This document shows, in pieces, positions 27,413 to 37,900 of a stretch of 64,000 bases of DNA. The position numbers and the translations under genes were made by a program. Positions within the stretch are counted from its first letter, which is position 1. Each line of letters opens with the position of its first letter. Under the pieces are notes generated by a model. The model was not told the origin of the DNA. It saw only the letters and a list, made by a program, of their open reading frames with translations, and made no database searches. This stretch comes from Grimontia celer (GTDB taxonomy: Bacteria > Pseudomonadota > Gammaproteobacteria > Enterobacterales > Vibrionaceae): contig NZ_FIZX01000002.1 of assembly GCF_900055185.1 (NCBI RefSeq), positions 1,368,586 to 1,432,585 of the forward strand. Direction: 5' to 3'.

Positions 27413-29047
27413 TTATTTCAGGTGCAGGTTGTTAAGGATGATCACTCGCTTACCGCCGTCATACCACACTGGCTGAACATAAGGGTTTTCTTTGGTCGGC
27501 CAGCCATCGACTTTCTTGGTGCTGTACTGGAACCAAGTCGGGTTTGAGAACAGCGGAATAAATGGCAGATTTTCAGCCGTGAATACCTGTAGCTTGTCCA
27601 AAATCGCTTTTTGTTCTTCTGGTGAGCCGGTCTGACCAAAACTGTCGATCAGTGAATCAATTTCTGGGTCATTGACACCGTGACCAGCGTGCCAGCTGTT
27701 GCCAACACGTGAAGTAGAGAAGTATTCCTGATACGCGATGATGGGGTTGGTCGCCACCATTGACCAGTTGATCGCTACGTCATAGTTACTTTGCTTGAGG
27801 TTGCTGTCGTAGACCGCCCAATCCACCGTTTTCACGTTAGATTTAATACCGACTTCATCGTAAAACTCAGTGACCATCTGAACGACCTGAATCCAGTCAG
27901 TCCAGCCGTTAACCACCTCGATATTAAACTCCAGTTTGGAGCCGTCCGGGTTGTCACGGTAGCCATCCCCATCGACGTCTTTCACTCCAGCTTCGTCAAG
28001 CAGCGCTTTGGCTTTGTCCTGGTTGAAGGTAGTCAAAGACGCATATTTCTCAGAGATGTCTTTATTGATGTTTTGCGCGTACAACTCACCAATACCACCT
28101 GCATTGAAGTTAGCTGTTGGGTAACCATAAGCTGCGATGTCCACAATCAAATCACGATCCAACGCCATAGAGAGCGCTTGACGCACTTTCAGGTCGTTGA
28201 ACGGGACTTTCTTGGTATTCAGGTAAAGGTGAATCGCATCATTCGCTGGGTACCAGAAATGATTATTGTCTGGGTCGCGCTTCACGAACGTGGTTTCAAT
28301 GTCAGCAATGAAGTTAGAGCCCCAGTCGACTTCGCCTTTCATAAGAGCAGGCTGAACCTGTGAGTTGTCGTTATAAGAACGGAAACTCACACAATCCAGA
28401 TAAGGACGCCCTTCCAGGTAGTAATTCGGGTTACGGCAAAGCTCCATTTGTTGTGATTTAAGGAACTTCACTTCCGTCATTGGGCCCGTACCAATTGGAT
28501 TCGGGTTGGTGAAAGTGGTGGCGTTTTCCGCTTTGGACCAAACCTTCTCTGGCAGGATGTGGTATTTCTCCAGATTCCAGATAAAGGTTGAATCTGGATT
28601 GGCCAGTGTAAACACCACGGTGCGGTCGTCTGTCGCTTCTACCGATTTAAGGTTGCCCCCGGACCAGATCCCTTTTGAATCAAATGCCGGGTTGTCTTTC
28701 GCCAGAACAAAGCTGAATGCCACATCTCCTGCGCTCAATGGAGAGCCGTCTGACCACTTAAGGCCATCGCGCATTTTTACTGTGATAGTTTTCAGGTCGT
28801 CTGAGTAGTTCGCTGATTCTGCAAGACGGAAATCAGTCTCGCCAGTCATGTTGTTGAACACCATCAAAGGCTCAAACATGATGCCGTGGAAAATATCTTT
28901 AGTCGTATACGGATTGTAGTTTTCGACAAAACCAGTCGTAATGATCGGCACATTAAGCGTTCCACCCTGCTTGATGTCAGCAGCCTGAACACCCGCAGTC
29001 AGTAACGCACTGCAAACGAGAGAAGCGATCATTTTCTTGTTGTGCAT
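27413..29047 (-). CDS. ABC transporter substrate-binding protein, family 5
   Basis: 544 residues with a Sec signal peptide (MHNKKMIASLVCSALLTAGVQA, cleavage likely before ADIKQGG). No lipobox is evident. The mature protein has the SBP_bac_5 layout: GGTLNVPI at the start, LKWSDGSPLSAGDVAFSF at about 95-115, and the C-lobe region VRQALSMALDRDLIV. Family 5 proteins bind peptides, but a subgroup in bacteria and Thermotoga binds beta-glucosides and chito-oligosaccharides. The adjacent GH94 phosphorylase and LacI regulator point to an oligosaccharide ligand. It is first in the importer operon, under a LacI-type operator at 29187-29204. Confidence 0.92.
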   Translation of the reverse strand: MHNKKMIASLVCSALLTAGVQAADIKQGGTLNVPIITTGFVENYNPYTTKDIFHGIMFEPLMVFNNMTGETDFRLAESANYSDDLKTITVKMRDGLKWSDGSPLSAGDVAFSFVLAKDNPAFDSKGIWSGGNLKSVEATDDRTVVFTLANPDSTFIWNLEKYHILPEKVWSKAENATTFTNPNPIGTGPMTEVKFLKSQQMELCRNPNYYLEGRPYLDCVSFRSYNDNSQVQPALMKGEVDWGSNFIADIETTFVKRDPDNNHFWYPANDAIHLYLNTKKVPFNDLKVRQALSMALDRDLIVDIAAYGYPTANFNAGGIGELYAQNINKDISEKYASLTTFNQDKAKALLDEAGVKDVDGDGYRDNPDGSKLEFNIEVVNGWTDWIQVVQMVTEFYDEVGIKSNVKTVDWAVYDSNLKQSNYDVAINWSMVATNPIIAYQEYFSTSRVGNSWHAGHGVNDPEIDSLIDSFGQTGSPEEQKAILDKLQVFTAENLPFIPLFSNPTWFQYSTKKVDGWPTKENPYVQPVWYDGGKRVIILNNLHLK

Positions 29048-29402
29048 CTTGCCGTCCTTTTGTCGTTTTATTATTTGTGTGGCCCCTGAAACAGCCCTTG
29101 CTTCTATTTCAGCGAAAACTTAAATATCTCTATATTTTTTAAGAGTGTAGCCAACTACTTTCCGTACGCTCTCTCGTTTAAACATAAAAGAAAGCGCTTT
29201 CTTTGCGGTAGATATTAGAAAATCAGGGCATCTCAACAACCCAACTTTTACCTTTTTGTAACAATGATCACAAATACTCACTCGTCTAATTATCATGAAT
29301 ATCAGTAGTGAGACTCATTACATCGTTGCAGAACAGTATGTGGTGGTGATTGCAGGATTTTAGGTTAGGTGGCCACCTTTGCCAGTTAACCCATATCGTC
29401 TG
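29048..29402. other. Promoter region of the ABC importer operon
   Basis: 355 bp between the binding-protein start and the end of the LysR gene. It holds the LacI-type operator (29187-29204), about 140 bp upstream of the start codon. The rest is AT-rich with no ORF or clear terminator for the LysR gene. Confidence 0.5.
29187..29204. promoter_or_regulatory. Perfect LacI-type operator before the ABC importer operon
   Basis: AAAGAAAGC joined to GCTTTCTTT is an 18-bp perfect palindrome with the same core as the operator before the GH94 gene. It lies 140 bp upstream of the binding-protein ATG. Confidence 0.8.
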
Positions 29403-30278
29403 CTATTGCTTGTTAAAAGCGGAGATATGTTGGGATACAAACTCAAAGAATGCGTTTACCCGTGCGCTTCTTCGTACATCTGGATGAGCCAGAAGCCATA
29501 ATTGTCCATCATGGATTGGATCACTTTCAATGACCTCCACCAACTCATCAGAGAGTTGGCCCAAATAACAAGGCAGAACACCAATACCAAGCTGGCCCTT
29601 CACAAGCTCAAAGACCCCCATCACTGAATTTGCAACCGTTGTTGGCGCACCCTCGCTCATTAATTTACGGGTCAGTTTATTCATTGGGGACTGAGTTAGC
29701 TCCTCAGAAAGGCAGATCCACCGCTGATTGTCAGGCTTATCTTTTACAGATTGCCAATAATCACGATGCGCATAAGCGGTGTAGGAAAGTGTCATCAGGT
29801 TTTTGCCAACCCAATGCTCGGGAGGATTGTTTGTCGGTCTGAGTGCAATATCGGCATCTCTTTGCATTAAGTCCAGTGCTCTTACTTCTGTGATTAGCCT
29901 GAGCTCAACAGCCGAATGTTGAGTTTGGAATTGCTGAATCAGCGGTGTTAGCCAATGTAGGATGGAGTCTGTCGTCGTGACGGAAAGAACGCCTTCCAGT
30001 CTTAAGTCTTGGCCACCAAGATGGCTCTCAATGTCAATTAAGCCCTCTCTGAGACGCTTCGCCTTTTCATAAAAGAGCTCCCCTGCTGTTGTCATCACAT
30101 AACCACGTGGAACGCGCTCAAAAAGACGCACACCTAACTTGGATTCAACACCTTCAATTCTTCGAAAAACGGTGGAGTGGTTAACCTTCATCGCCCGTGC
30201 AGCACCGGACAAGCTGCCCGAGTCACAGACCGCGAGTACATAGGGAATATCGCTCCAATCCAACCTCTGTGCATTCAT
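29403..30278 (-). CDS. LysR-family transcriptional regulator
   Basis: 291 residues from the ATG at 30278, chosen for AAAGGAA about 7 bases upstream; an in-frame extension to 30344 lacks support. The winged helix-turn-helix spans about residues 5-65 (SLSGAARAMKVNHSTVFRRIEGVE), with the VNHSTVFRR recognition helix typical of the subgroup that resembles NhaR/AmpR. The effector domain follows. It is divergent from the DUF5519 gene, with 86 bp between starts. By the usual LysR arrangement it probably controls that neighbour and itself; the inducer is unknown. Confidence 0.9.
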   Translation of the reverse strand: MNAQRLDWSDIPYVLAVCDSGSLSGAARAMKVNHSTVFRRIEGVESKLGVRLFERVPRGYVMTTAGELFYEKAKRLREGLIDIESHLGGQDLRLEGVLSVTTTDSILHWLTPLIQQFQTQHSAVELRLITEVRALDLMQRDADIALRPTNNPPEHWVGKNLMTLSYTAYAHRDYWQSVKDKPDNQRWICLSEELTQSPMNKLTRKLMSEGAPTTVANSVMGVFELVKGQLGIGVLPCYLGQLSDELVEVIESDPIHDGQLWLLAHPDVRRSARVNAFFEFVSQHISAFNKQ

Positions 30279-30364
30279 GCAAGGTTCCTTTGCAATTATC
30301 GTCAATTCCCTTTCAAGGATTACCCATATTAATCTTCCTAACAAGATGCAAGAAGGAGATTGTT

Positions 30365-30853
30365 ATGAGCAAAACACTAACGCTACCCAAAAGATCTGGC
30401 GAGAAGCCAGAAACAAGCCGCAGGCTGCCACACTCTCAACTAACCCAACATGGACCGGATGACGTGATCGACAAACTGCATGAATGGGCATTTTCTCTGC
30501 CACATGTAGACAATCAGCACAGTGGTATTTCAGTTCCCGGTGCCCGAGCCATGGTTTTGCATGAATCATGCGACTGCAATCAGGAAGCATTTATGGTTGG
30601 ACGTGAATTTGCACATATTCACCCACATCCAGACAACGGTAGCTTGCATGTTAAGTTACCAGCAGATGAAGCAAAGGAAGTCGTTGATAAAGGTTGGGGA
30701 GAGGATCATTACCTGGTAACGCTAGGCCATTATCCTCCGGGACTCATCATGGTTTTTTCACCGCGGGATGATGACGAACTCGAGGTTGTCAAAACGATAG
30801 TTAGCCGATCTTATCTGTTTGCGAACAAAGGCCAATCCGCATTGCAAATTTAA
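30365..30853 (+). CDS. DUF5519 (luciferase-like) family protein
   Basis: 162 residues from the ATG at 30365, with AAGGAG 6 bases upstream. An upstream in-frame extension to 30197 would overlap the LysR gene on the other strand and is rejected. The C-terminal half shows the family pattern: FAHIHPHPDNGSLHVKLP, GWGEDHYLVTLGHYPPG, then FSPRDDDELEVV. The name luciferase comes from distant similarity to a plant/fungal group and does not imply light production. The biochemical role is unknown. It is divergent from the LysR gene and is followed by a terminator. Confidence 0.8.
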   Translation: MSKTLTLPKRSGEKPETSRRLPHSQLTQHGPDDVIDKLHEWAFSLPHVDNQHSGISVPGARAMVLHESCDCNQEAFMVGREFAHIHPHPDNGSLHVKLPADEAKEVVDKGWGEDHYLVTLGHYPPGLIMVFSPRDDDELEVVKTIVSRSYLFANKGQSALQI

Positions 30854-30859
30854 AAAGTG

Positions 30860-30885
30860 AAGGAAGCTTACAGGCTTCCTTTGTT
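30860..30885 (+). terminator. Terminator after the DUF5519 gene
   Basis: AAGGAAGC-TTACAG-GCTTCCTT is an 8-bp perfect stem followed by TGTTT, seven bases after the stop codon. Confidence 0.85.
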
Positions 30886-30899
30886 TATAGCTGAACTTA

Positions 30900-31115
30900 T
30901 GAACTGGAAAGCAAATCAGGGACAACAGACGCGGCCACATCAACAACGCTTTTTCGCCTATTTTTTCTAGGCCCGGCTTTGAACCCGGTGATTGGTTTAA
31001 GGCTTGCACCCAAATCGAGTACGGCAGTCTAGTAGGCAGTGACATTGCCATTAAAGCTGCATTACCCCAACTAAACCGGAAACGCATTTCAGGACTTAGA
31101 CTGCCTATCAGCTAA
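30900..31115 (+). pseudogene. Possible gene remnant without a start codon
   Basis: An open frame of about 70 codons runs between two stops with no ATG or other good start. It reads like the end of a real protein (PGFEPGDWFKACTQIEYGSL, then QLNRKRISGLRLPIS) with balanced composition. I do not recognise it. It could be the C-terminal piece of a gene whose front half was lost, or chance. It sits just downstream of a toxin/immunity locus where cassette debris is common. Confidence 0.25.
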
Positions 31116-31232
31116 ACCTTATCCTCAAGCCCGATGTAATCCACTCACAGGCAATCGCCTGTTTTTGTGCTGTCTTACGTTTCCAGATTTAATCAGATTT
31201 GATGCGAAATCTAGCGGTCAGATTCGCTTGGG

Positions 31233-31409
31233 TACCTTTCTGAGAAAGCAATCTTTATAACAGCAGATTATCTACAAGCGAGTTGCTGTCTTTCTCTAAT
31301 TGTGACTGTCTTTTTAGTTACTTTCTACTTTCTGACAGAGCAATTTTTGAAACAGCAGATCATCGATAAGTTACTGGTCGTCTTTCTCTAATTGCGACTG
31401 TCCTTTTAA
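31233..31409. repeat. Two-copy tandem repeat, about 92-bp period
   Basis: Copies begin at about 31241 and 31333. Shared blocks include AACAGCAGAT, TCTTTCTCTAATTG and CGACTG/TGACTG followed by T-rich DNA, in the same order and spacing, with scattered substitutions. The region is non-coding and lies 100-270 bp downstream of the immunity gene. Confidence 0.65.
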
Positions 31410-31442
31410 TGCTCCCGCAAAATAACCGACCAGAACCAGAGA

Positions 31443-31473
31443 GAAAAAAGCCACTCGCTCTTAAGCAAGTGGC
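31443..31473 (-). terminator. Terminator after the immunity gene
   Basis: On the minus strand GCCACTTGC pairs with GCGAGTGGC (one mismatch) and is followed by a run of six T. It lies 35 bp beyond the immunity-gene stop. Confidence 0.8.
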
Positions 31474-31507
31474 CTTAAGTTCGATGACTGGGCTTTTTGA
31501 CATCTTT

Positions 31508-31924
31508 TTAAATCGGCACTACCTCTATTGAACCTCCGCGATCTCGCTGCTCTTCGAGGCATTCTTTCAACACATCGATCAAATCACGGCCAGTGCTCGT
31601 AACAAAATAATTTGATAAGTCCGTTATATCGTTACTGATATCGTTGCCCCAAGGTGGGGAGGCACTTAAATTATCGATATCCCAAACCACTTTATCTGGA
31701 GAGAATTGACTCAGCTCAGAGACAATAACATCGAGTTCTTCCAATGCCTGCCTAGCATCATATTGCTCTAATTTTCCTTGATAAAGCTTTTTGAGCAAGC
31801 AAGGAAAACGTGAACCCCAGCCATCTATTTCTAATCTATAACTAACAGTTGAAAAGAAGGCATGGAAAAAATCTTGACCTCCAATTTCGTCTGTAATACT
31901 TCCTAGTTTTAAACCTACTGTCAT
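31508..31924 (-). CDS. Probable immunity protein, Imm70-like
   Basis: 138 acidic residues. The gene starts 4 bp after the stop of the giant YD-repeat gene, the usual place for a polymorphic-toxin immunity gene. The sequence resembles the Imm70 family as I remember it: IGGQDFFHAFFSTV near the start, WGSRFPCLLKKLYQGKL, a VVWDID strand, PWGNDIS and TDLSNYFVTSTG. It is small and cytosolic with no signal peptide. The expected role is to bind and neutralise the C-terminal nuclease domain of the adjacent toxin. The role is strongly supported by position; the family name is less certain. Confidence 0.75.
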   Translation of the reverse strand: MTVGLKLGSITDEIGGQDFFHAFFSTVSYRLEIDGWGSRFPCLLKKLYQGKLEQYDARQALEELDVIVSELSQFSPDKVVWDIDNLSASPPWGNDISNDITDLSNYFVTSTGRDLIDVLKECLEEQRDRGGSIEVVPI

Positions 31925-31928
31925 TTCA

Positions 31929-34900
31929 TCACCGCAAAATATTGATATCTTCAGCTCTTAGAGCACCGTTTGATCTTTCTACCATACGCTCGATCATTTG
32001 ATTCAATTCTGTACGCGATACATTTTGACCACGGACATCAATATTGACTTGTTGCGTAGTATTAGCGGGTAAGTTCTGTGCTCGATGTTGAGCTTGATTT
32101 GAAACATTCCGTACAAGATTACTACGACCTTGCGAGGTTTCTACATTGTAGTTTTTGACCTCTACACTCAGACCTTCTGTGTAAGCTTCAGGCCGCGTAC
32201 TTCCTTTGGTGCCATATGGAACTTCTACACCATCTTTGAAGGATACTTGTGTTCTAAATCCTTGCAGCTCCAATGGTGCAGTGACATCAATTTCAGATTG
32301 ACGCCAAGATGGCCTTTGCGAAGGAAGATTACTACTTGAAACACCTCCGCTAAACCTCGCAGCTCCATATTTACCCAGAGTACCAAGCCCAGTCAAGCCA
32401 ATGCCGAGTAAACGTCCAGCAACACCGCCAATCGCATAATCAACACCAGCCATTCGATAGCCTGTTGTTCTTAAATTATGTGTGTCCTGTGCTTGAATAA
32501 ACCCATCGGTAAAGGCGTTGGCAGTATCGTTATCTATTCCCGCATACTGATTACCTTCAAGATCATACACTCTGTCATATAAGACTCCCAAGCTGTCACC
32601 CAGACCTCCATGATCGGGTATTACGGTGATATCAGCTATTTGTAGGTCCCTGAGAGTCTGTTTGGTCAGGGCGCTAGTAAGTAAGTCATCATAAATGTAG
32701 TCACCAAACTCTTTGTACCCCCCTATGTTCGCAAACTCTTCGTCACCGAGCATATGCTCCAACTCGTCCCAAACTGCTCTCTGCTGCTCTGCAGTGTAAA
32801 GAAGGGCATCAGCTTGAACTCTAGCAGGAGACGGCACTACGCCTTTTGGCGCTTCAGGTGTATTAACGTTTGCGAGAAGAATCCTTCCAGGCTGCTCTTC
32901 CCTTTGCTTAAAGTCTACCGTTTTCAAAAGCCTGATACTGTTTTCATCTATTGACTTTCTAAGTTTCTCTCTTTCAAAAGCTGCACTTCTTTCAATGTCA
33001 TAAGCCTCCCTCGCCCCGCTGGTCGCTGCTGTAGCCAAAGCATTACCAAACGCGTCAGTGAGGATATTCCCCGCATTTCTTCGGAAAGACTCACCACGTA
33101 AAGCGGATGCGGTTGCTGAACTCACAAAATTATCGATCGTATCACCGACAACATTTAAGCCTTTCGTCAGCTGCGCGGAACCCACACTGACTACAGAGCC
33201 CACAGCAGAGGCCGCGAGATTGGTCCAGCTGAATGAAAAGTCCTCACCCAGCAATTTTGAACCCAGATAGTTCCCGCCGTAGCTAGTCGCACTGCTAACG
33301 GCGGCATTACCCGCTTGACGCCATGCCAGATTCGCCGCGTCAGGGTTAGCATTAAACACACCATACTCGCCTAGTGCACCGCCAATACCGGATGCAGCCG
33401 CAGCTGTTAAACCACCCAGCGCGACTTGCTCCCACGAAAAGTCGTCAACGACCCCTAATCCTTTACCCACCAATTGAGAAGCGGCTGAACCAACGGCGCC
33501 GCCAATAGCTGCGGCTCCAGCCAGACCCAAAGCACCTAAAGATGTCGTGACGCCTGCTGCTGTAGTCACTACTGCACCACCTGCCGCAACACCACCCAGC
33601 GCCCCGACGCCCGCCGCGCCGACACCACCTGCCGTTAAGCCACCGCCCGCAAACAATGTTGCCGCCGCTCCTGCCGTATAGATGGTCACCACCACTGCCA
33701 CAACCACCATCACAATCATTGCAATCGGGTTACAGCTCTTCTTCGGTGGTGGTAGGGCAATCGGATCTGGGTTGACATTACCCAGCACTTCACTTTCGTT
33801 GTAAGGCTTGAAGCTCTCTGCGCCATTAAAGGTCTGGGTATGCTGGTTCGGAATGACCAGCAGTTTGCCTTCGGTGAGTGGTTCAGTCGGAGACAGGCCG
33901 TTGGCATCCGCAATCAGATACCAGTAGCGGCTGTCGCCATATACCAGTTGCGCAATGCGCTGCAGGGTATCATTGGCACCCACGGTATAGGTACCAGGCT
34001 GTTGGCCCGCGCTGCTGCCGCTGTCATCAAGCAGGTCCGCATCGACCTTGCCTTTGGTGATGGTCGCCAGCGGGTTACCCGAGGTCGTGAGGTTCGCGAG
34101 CAGCGTGTTTTTATCCACATCCAGCTGCAGAGCGATTTGCCCGTTGAAGTCCGTGAGGTGTTTACGCTCGCTTTCATTCCGGGTACTGGTGATGCCGGTG
34201 AGCTGGCCGGTATTGTTGTAGTGGTGGGTGGTCGTGCCGGCCCTGAACCCGCTGCCGTTGCCTCTGCGGGTACTGTCGGCCGTGATGGTCGCTTTTTGTA
34301 AGTCTTTCGCGCGATACGTATAGGTGTATTTATCTACCCCCCGGTCTTCACCGTAAATAACGTTTCTCTGCTCCCGCAGCTGGCCGTTGAAGTGATAGTA
34401 AAAGTGCGTCGTCGTGCTTGGGTCACCGTTCTCTTTGACCTCTTGCCAGCTTAAGCGGCCATCCTGATAAGCAAAGTCCATGACCGTGGTCTTGGATTCT
34501 GTCGCGTTACCCGATACCTGTCCATTGACGTATGCATAGGTATATACCGTGTCGCGCTGAAGCTCCGCATGGCCGGTTTTGTGGTTTTCCATGCTCACCC
34601 GGCGCACCACATACGACTGTCCCTGAACCACTTCGGCACTTTCCACCCACGTCAGGTGGCCGTTGCTGTCGTAGTCAAACACGTCGACGGTTTCCACCAG
34701 GGCCGTGTGCCCATCACGGGTTTTGTTCTCCCAGCGGGTCTCGTCTTTTTTCTGGCCCGTCGCGGTGTAGGTGATGGTGCGGTCACCGGCATGGTTGCCG
34801 ATGCTGTTGGTGCCAACATCATGGGCACGGGTATGTGAGCCCACCATGCGGTTGTCTTTGTCGTAGTGATACCAGCGGGTGCTATTCTGCTCGCCCGTGG

Positions 34901-37900
34901 TGGTAATTTTTCTGCGGTTCCCCACTGCATCGTAGCGGTAGGCGACGGTTGAGGCGTTGAGTGACTGGCCGAAGGCACTGACTGCCTCATTGCGGATGCG
35001 CTCAATCCGCCCCAGGTTGTCCCATTCGGTATGGGTCACCAGGGCCGTTGCACCGTCGCTTAGCACCCTTCTCGTCTCTTTGCCGTCGACGTTGTACTGG
35101 TAAGACTCCGTTTTCGTCCCGGTTGTCTGGGATTTGAGTAAGCCATTTTCCCAGTAGTCATAGTCGATGCTGATGGCACCGGTCTTTTTATCCAGCTGGC
35201 CGTATCGGTCATAGTGATGCGTCACCACACTGCCGTCGTACAAAGTCTCGGTGGAGAGCTTGCCGAACGCATCATAGGCGGAGGTTTTCCGGGCTTGCTC
35301 TATACCGCCATCGAGCCAGATTTCGGCTTCTTTGTTACCGAAACTGTCGTAGGTGTAGCGTTTGTGTTGACCTGCGCCCTTGGTTTCCAGCACCCGACCC
35401 GCAGCATCAAACCGGGTGTAGATTTCGTATCCAGAGCCACCGAACCATTGCTCGTGGTAACGCTGGCCGGCCTGGTCGTAGGCATACTGGGCATAGACTT
35501 CCAGATAACCCGGTGAGCCGTCATCGGTTTCGTGATAGTAAACATCGTTACCCTCTTCAAGCACGATGAGTTCTTTGGCGTTGTCGATTTTTGAGCGGGT
35601 CAACAACTGGCCATTGTTGTTGTAGCGGTAAACTTCCCCCTGACCGTCGGTATTGATGCGCCCGACCATCTCCCCGTGGATGTTGTGATAGTAACGGGTG
35701 ATACCCCCCTGACCGTTTTTATCCCAAAGTTTCTGGCCCGTCAGGTCATAACCGCTCCATTGCCAGTGGCCGTTAGCATCCTGTACGGCGATGCGGTTAC
35801 CGTGTTGGTCATAGAACATCCGGGTTTGAGGGCGGGCGTCGGTGTCCACCTGACCAGTGGCGTCGACAATGGTTTTGTTTTCCAGCGGTGAGGTCTGCAA
35901 TATCACCTGGTTGGCATGGTTATAGACAAAGTCGTAGGTGTTGCCATTCATGGTTTGCTTGAGCACATTGCCCCAGCGGTCGAAGGTCTGGGTGGTGACG
36001 GACTGCTTGCCATCAAACCACGGTCCTTTTTCGCCCGTCAGGTTGCCCTTGAGGTCATATGCCCGGGTGGTGGTACGGTTGCCGCCCAGGGTCTCTACGG
36101 TGACCTTATCCAGCCAGTTGTATTGGTAAGTGGTGATGACATTGTGCTGACTGCCATGCATTGTTTTGGTGTCGACGCGGCCCAGCCCGTCATAGACATA
36201 CGCTTCCTGCACCACGCCGTTGTGGGTCTTGGCTTCCACTTCGCCAAAGGCGTTGTAGTGCGCTTCCTCTCTGATGTTGTCGCCGCCATTTACCACCACC
36301 GTGGTCCCGGTCTGGCGACCGGTCGCGTCGTAGTTGTATTCGGTGCGCTGCTGGTATTGGTACCCCGGTGCACTCACATGGCGCCATTCTGCCTGGGTGC
36401 GGTTCATGTCATCCATCTCAACATGGGTGACGTTCCCTTCTGCATCCACGCGGCGGGTCAGCTTGCCGTCTGCATCGTAGTACTGATAGGTGGTGCGGCC
36501 ATCGCTTTCTGTCGCCATCAGGTTGCCCTGTGCGTCATAGCGGTAACTGGTCAGCTGGTGTTTCTGTAGGCGGTCCGGGATAACTCCTTCAAGGCTCAGT
36601 TGCAGACCGGAAACCACATAGTCCTTGCGCTTGCTCCAGCTTGACACCAGACGCCCCAGGGCATCGTAGCTTTGCAACGTGCGGTTCTCTGCTATCAGGT
36701 GGCTTGCCGGGTCAGACGGGGCGGCTTCCTGCACAGTCATAAACTGGCGGCCGGCATGGTCGTGGTAGGTGGTGGTGATAAGGTCACCGCGCACCTGCTC
36801 GACCGTGGTGCCGCCATGCTGAGCGTACTCTACATCGACCTGGGTCACCTGCTGGCGATTGCCCCGGGCGTCATAGGCAAAGTCGGTGCGGCGCTCACGG
36901 GCGGCGCCTTGTTGGGTCTCTGCCCACGCTTCTACCGATGTCCTGTCCCACACCAGCGGGTTATTGTTGCTGTCCACATAACGTGCCTTGATTTCACGTT
37001 GGGACGACAGCTCACCGTAGCCGTTGTAGGCATACACGGTGACATACCCTTCTGCATCCTGGCTCGCCATCAGCTGGCCTGCCGCGTTATACAGGTGCTG
37101 TTGGTTGGTGACGGTCAGGCTCTCACCCTGTTCGTCAACATAGGTGGTAAAGGTCGACGTCTTGTCACCAAAGGCATTGTGGTGCACCCCGTTGGTACGG
37201 GTCTGGCTGTCGACCGAGCTCGACGTGGTGGTGGTTTCAAGCTCACCGCGGGTGCTGTAGCGGTAATCCAGCGCGCGGTAATCCCCACCTTCTCCTTCTG
37301 AGATGAAAGCGTCCAGCGCTGCCAGTGTCAGCGGCTCGCCCTCTGGGCGGCTTGCGGTATACGCGTTGGCATAACGCAGCTGCGTGGTTTTCTGGTTGAG
37401 CCCGTCGTAGCGGTGCTCGGTGACAAAACCCAGTTCATCGACTTCATAGCGCAAGCGCCCTTCATCGTCATACACCCGGTCACGGCGATGCCCGAGGGCA
37501 TTGATGTTAACCGCTGCAAGGTTCTGGTTGTTGTAGATAACCGAGCCGCCACCCAAGCCAACAGCGCGGGTCTGGTTGCCCTGCACGTCGTACTCAAAGG
37601 CCTTCGTCGACGCCTGATTGGTATTGGCCGCAGTGGTGGTGGTCCTGACATTGCCCAAGCTGTCATAGGTGTGTTCAATCGCCAGGCGACCGATGTATTG
37701 CTGAACCCCCGCGTCAGTATGCTCACCGAAGCTGACCAAGGCAGACAGCTCGGTTTTGAGCTGGCCACGGTCATCGTATTCATAAGAGGTATCATGGCTG
37801 GCGATGTCAGCATTGGCTTTACGGTAAACCGAGAAGTGCGCCAGGCTGACAAGCTCCTGCGCTTCCGCCAGGGTGGCTTTGGCTTCGTCTTTTGAGACCT

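Noticed and set aside
19909-29047. Identification as the known chitobiose (GlcNAc)2 operon of Vibrio
   Set aside because: The GH94 protein is far longer than chitobiose phosphorylase, and the associated hexosaminidase, kinase and sensor-linked genes of that operon are absent.
30197-30364. A longer DUF5519 protein starting at 30197
   Set aside because: It would overlap the LysR gene antisense; the ATG at 30365 has AAGGAG at ideal spacing.
30758-31087. A 109-codon minus-strand frame opposite the DUF5519 gene end
   Set aside because: It overlaps the real gene antisense and crosses the terminator, and its translation has no recognisable features.
31233-31409. CRISPR array
   Set aside because: There are only two long diverged copies and no short constant repeats with spacers or cas genes.
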